Shown here in pieces: positions 14,862 to 17,022 of a DNA stretch of 17,022 nt. The notes below the pieces were generated by a model. The model saw nothing but the letters and a program-made list of their open reading frames with translations. It was not told the origin of the DNA and ran no database searches. The translations under genes were made by a program, and so were the position numbers. The number at the start of each line of letters is the position of its first letter. Position 1 is the first letter of the stretch. Source of the DNA: JAWLCA01 sp050485905 (GTDB lineage Bacteria; Pseudomonadota; Alphaproteobacteria; Rhodobacterales; Rhodobacteraceae). The DNA lies in contig JBJHCH010000087.1 of NCBI GenBank assembly GCA_050485905.1, positions 1 through 17,022 of the forward strand, in the 5' to 3' direction.

Positions 14862-15655
14862 GTTCTCCCCCGTTCTCTGATCCGTTGTTCCGGAAAGCGC
14901 CAGCTTTCCGCCTCCTCCGCGATCGTCCGCGCTGTCTCTGCGATCCGCGGGGCCAGTGCGCCCAACCCCTCCAGACTGCTGTGGGCGGTGGTGCTGGTGA
15001 CCGACAGCCCACCAAGCACGCGGCCCGCATCCGACAGGATCGGCACCGCCACGCAGATGATCCCCGGCTCATGCTCCTGCCGGTCAAAGGCATGGCCGCG
15101 CGCGCGAATCGCCGCTAACTCGGCGCAAAGCGCCCCCGGCGTCGCCAGCGTATGTTCGGTGAAAAGGTGGAACGACTGCTGGGCGATGACGCGCTCCAGT
15201 TCCCCCTCGGGCAGATGGGCCAGCATCGCCTTGCCGACGCCGGTGCAATATGCGGGGCCGACCTTGCCGGCTTGGCTGAACATCTCAACCGGCTGGGCGG
15301 CATTGCGCTTGTCCACGTAAAGCACCTGCCCGTGGTCGAGCTGCGCCAGATGAATCGTCTCGCCCAGATCCGCCGACAGCCGGTCCAGATGCGGCCGCGC
15401 GATGGGCGCGAGCGAGGACTGGCGCCAGGCGACATGGGCGAGCCGCACGAGCCGCACCCCCATCGTATAGACCTGCCGGTCTGGATCGTAGGCCAGCATC
15501 CCCTGATGGGTCAGCGTCTGCAGCAGCCTGTAGAGAGTCGCCTTGGGATAGCGCCCCGCAGACAGCAGATCCGTGAACCGCACCGGCCGCCCCTCGGCCG
15601 CGACCATGTCCAGCACATCCAACGCCTTGCCAACGGTTCCGTCGCTCTCGCCCAT
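14858..15655 (-). CDS. IclR-family transcriptional regulator
   Basis: A 265-aa IclR-type regulator. Seen: N-terminal winged helix (about residues 5-75, with GKALDVLDMVAAEGRPVRFTD and KATLYRLLQTL as the helix-turn-helix) and the C-terminal effector domain (about 85-250, with YCTGVGKAMLAHLPEGEL and CVAVPILSDAGRVLGGLSV). Family knowledge: tetrameric regulators of carbon-source genes that respond to small metabolites. The ATG at 15655 fits best: the candidate promoter at 15693-15721 would start transcription near 15686, leaving a 31-base leader, whereas ATGs at 15682 and 15721 would be at or before that point. It is cotranscribed with the ABC ATPase (ATGA overlap) and diverges from the binding-protein gene, so local control of this sugar ABC locus is the likely job. 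Confidence 0.9.
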   Translation of the reverse strand: MGESDGTVGKALDVLDMVAAEGRPVRFTDLLSAGRYPKATLYRLLQTLTHQGMLAYDPDRQVYTMGVRLVRLAHVAWRQSSLAPIARPHLDRLSADLGETIHLAQLDHGQVLYVDKRNAAQPVEMFSQAGKVGPAYCTGVGKAMLAHLPEGELERVIAQQSFHLFTEHTLATPGALCAELAAIRARGHAFDRQEHEPGIICVAVPILSDAGRVLGGLSVTSTTAHSSLEGLGALAPRIAETARTIAEEAESWRFPEQRIRERGRT

Positions 15656-15687
15656 TCTCCCCCCGGTGGCGGCACGCGCCATCTCTG

Positions 15688-15716
15688 TTGACAGGATAGA
15701 CCGAGTCGCGCATAGT
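15688..15716 (+). promoter_or_regulatory. Candidate sigma-70 promoter for the ABC binding-protein gene
   Basis: TTGACA (15688-15693) and CATAGT (15711-15716) are separated by 17 bases, a good -35 and fair -10 match. The palindrome at 15713-15733 would cover the -10 and the transcription start. Confidence 0.55.
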
Positions 15717-15721
15717 TTCAA
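15693..15721 (-). promoter_or_regulatory. Candidate sigma-70 promoter for the IclR-ATPase operon
   Basis: On the minus strand TTGAAA (15716-15721) and TATCCT (15693-15698) are 17 bases apart. It overlaps the opposing promoter at 15688-15716 almost completely, so the two cannot easily be used at once. Confidence 0.45.
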
Positions 15722-15733
15722 TAATCAAAACTA
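15713..15733. promoter_or_regulatory. Candidate IclR operator palindrome
   Basis: TAGTTT (15713-15718) and AAACTA (15728-15733) form a perfect 6-bp inverted repeat around nine AT-rich bases, with inner symmetry at AT-A-AT (15721-15725). It overlaps the -10 of the binding-protein promoter and the -35 of the IclR promoter. IclR as the binder is inferred from location. Confidence 0.45.
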
Positions 15734-15767
15734 AGTCTCACATATTGGAACACTCAGGGAGGACTTC

Positions 15768-17015
15768 ATGCGTTCCAGACTCACCCTCACCCTTGGCGCA
15801 CTCGCCATGTCGACCGCGCTGGCCGGTGCTGCGCATGCCGAATCGCTGACCGGCGATCTGCGTATCTTCTTCAACGATCAGAACCCCGCCCCCCGCGCCG
15901 CGATCGAAGGCATGGTGGAACGGTTCGGCGCGATGCACCCGGATCTGAACATCGACCTGACCCTGATCGACCGCGAGGCGAACAAGACCCAGATCCGCAA
16001 CTACCTGACCGCGAACGCACCCGACGTGAACGGCTGGTATGCCGGCAACCGGATGCGCCCCTATGTCTCGGCCGGCCTGTTCGAGGATGTGTCGGACATC
16101 TGGGATGACGAGGTGTCCGAGGCCCTGTCCTCGACCAAGCCCTCGCTGACGCTGGACGGCGCGCAGTGGGGCGTGCCCTATTCCTACTACCACTGGGGCA
16201 TGTACTACCGTCAGGACATCTACGAGGAACTCGGCCTGACCCCTGCGACGACCTGGGAAGAGGAAAAGGCCAACTGCCAGACGCTGCTCGACAACGGGAT
16301 CAAGTGCTACACCATCGGCACGCGCTTCCTGTGGACCGCTGGCGGCTGGTTCGACTACATCAGCCTGCGCACCCATGGCTACGACTTCCACATGGCGCTG
16401 ACCAACGGCGAGATTCCGTGGACCGACGACCGCGTGCGCGAGGTCTTCGCGAACTGGCGCGAGCTGATCGACATGGGCGCCTTCATCGACAACCACACCG
16501 CCTATACCTGGCAAGAGGCGCTGCCCTTCATGGTCAACGGCGAGGCGGCGGCCTACCTGATGGGCAACTTCGCCGTGGCACCGCTGCGCGAGGCGGGACT
16601 GACCGACGATCAGCTTGGCTTCTACCAGTTCCCGGCGATCAACCCCGATGTGGCGATGGCCGAGGATGCGCCGACCGACACGCTGCACATCCCGGCACAG
16701 GCACAGAACAAGGAGGCCGCGCGCGCCTTCCTGCGCTATGTCATCAGCCCCGAGAACCAGACCATCGTGAACGAGGTTCTGGGCCAGCTTCCGGTCCACC
16801 GGGATGCCGAGGTATCGGATGACAAGTTCATCGAGGCTGGGTTCGAGATGCTGTCGAACGCTGCCGGCCTTGCCCAGTTCTTCGACCGCGACGCGCCGGC
16901 CGAGATGGCAGCGGCGGCGATGGAGGGCTTTCAGGAGTTCATGGTGCTGCCTGACAACCTGGACGACATCCTGCCCCGGCTCGACCGCGTGCAGGAACGC
17001 GCCCGGCACGAATAG
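15768..17015 (+). CDS. Carbohydrate ABC transporter periplasmic binding protein
   Basis: A 415-aa sugar-type (MalE/UgpB-like, cluster D/family 1) binding protein. Seen: a Sec-type signal peptide (positive N-terminus, hydrophobic stretch, cleavage GAAHA|E after residue 24), then DLRIFFNDQNPAP, an early PDVNGWYAGN segment, the WGVPYSYYHWGMYYRQDIYEELGL hinge region, and late FMVNGEAAAYLMGNFAV and FLRYVISPENQ motifs, all in family order and at normal length. Family knowledge: delivers a sugar, oligosaccharide or polyol to a MalFG-type permease pair. AGGGAGGA (15756-15763) lies four bases before the ATG. Only 7 bases of sequence follow the stop, so the permease genes expected next are outside the window. 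The upstream IclR and ATPase genes face away but probably complete the system. The substrate cannot be named. Confidence 0.93.
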   Translation: MRSRLTLTLGALAMSTALAGAAHAESLTGDLRIFFNDQNPAPRAAIEGMVERFGAMHPDLNIDLTLIDREANKTQIRNYLTANAPDVNGWYAGNRMRPYVSAGLFEDVSDIWDDEVSEALSSTKPSLTLDGAQWGVPYSYYHWGMYYRQDIYEELGLTPATTWEEEKANCQTLLDNGIKCYTIGTRFLWTAGGWFDYISLRTHGYDFHMALTNGEIPWTDDRVREVFANWRELIDMGAFIDNHTAYTWQEALPFMVNGEAAAYLMGNFAVAPLREAGLTDDQLGFYQFPAINPDVAMAEDAPTDTLHIPAQAQNKEAARAFLRYVISPENQTIVNEVLGQLPVHRDAEVSDDKFIEAGFEMLSNAAGLAQFFDRDAPAEMAAAAMEGFQEFMVLPDNLDDILPRLDRVQERARHE

Positions 17016-17022
17016 GCCCTGT

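Noticed and set aside
15738..17009. Long minus-strand open frame opposite the ABC binding-protein gene
   Set aside because: No recognisable motif and no ribosome site; the plus strand has a full signal peptide and binding-protein motifs.

Overview
The window is high-GC, gene-dense DNA with short intergenic gaps, ATGA-type gene overlaps and strong AGGAG-like ribosome sites. Gene content and protein style (TRAP transporter, DadA-like flavoprotein, Zur/ZnuABC, MalK/UgpC-type sugar ABC genes, RpiR and IclR regulators) fit an alphaproteobacterium, most likely a member of the Rhodobacteraceae (Rhodobacterales). No rRNA, tRNA, CRISPR array, insertion sequence or phage gene was seen, and no gap longer than about 140 bases lacks a gene.

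Layout. (1) 1-496, minus: 5' part of a UDP-glucuronate-epimerase-like SDR gene, cut by the window edge. (2) 555-2655, minus: an RpiR regulator translationally overlapping a DadA/glycine-oxidase-like flavoprotein. (3) 2796-10504, plus: a seven-gene operon, read divergently from the RpiR gene: N-formylglutamate-amidohydrolase-family hydrolase, TRAP small and large membrane subunits, TRAP binding protein, glutamine-synthetase-like ligase, aldehyde dehydrogenase, iron-type alcohol dehydrogenase. (4) 10486-12549, minus: zur-znuC-znuB, divergent from znuA (12650-13795, plus), with two Zur-box-like palindromes between them. (5) 13800-15655, minus: IclR regulator plus MalK/UgpC-type ABC ATPase, divergent from a sugar-type ABC binding protein (15768-17015, plus) whose permeases presumably lie beyond the window.

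How the genes work together. Regions 2 and 3 read as one catabolic unit: TRAP uptake of a small amino alcohol, gamma-glutamylation of its amine by the GS-like ligase, oxidation of the alcohol to aldehyde and then acid, release of glutamate by the amidohydrolase-family enzyme, and oxidation of the freed amino acid by the flavoprotein. Ethanolamine to glycine to glyoxylate plus ammonia is the best-fitting substrate chain. A TRAP-linked ethanolamine nitrogen-source pathway has, to my recollection, been reported from binding-protein screening work, so this is probably a member of that class and not wholly new. The substrate here is inference.

Region 4 is a complete high-affinity zinc uptake system with unusual histidine loading: ZnuA carries about 41 His in 94 residues, partly encoded by nine perfect CACGAC repeats, and ZnuC has its own nine-His tail. 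Region 5 is half of a carbohydrate ABC locus of unknown substrate.
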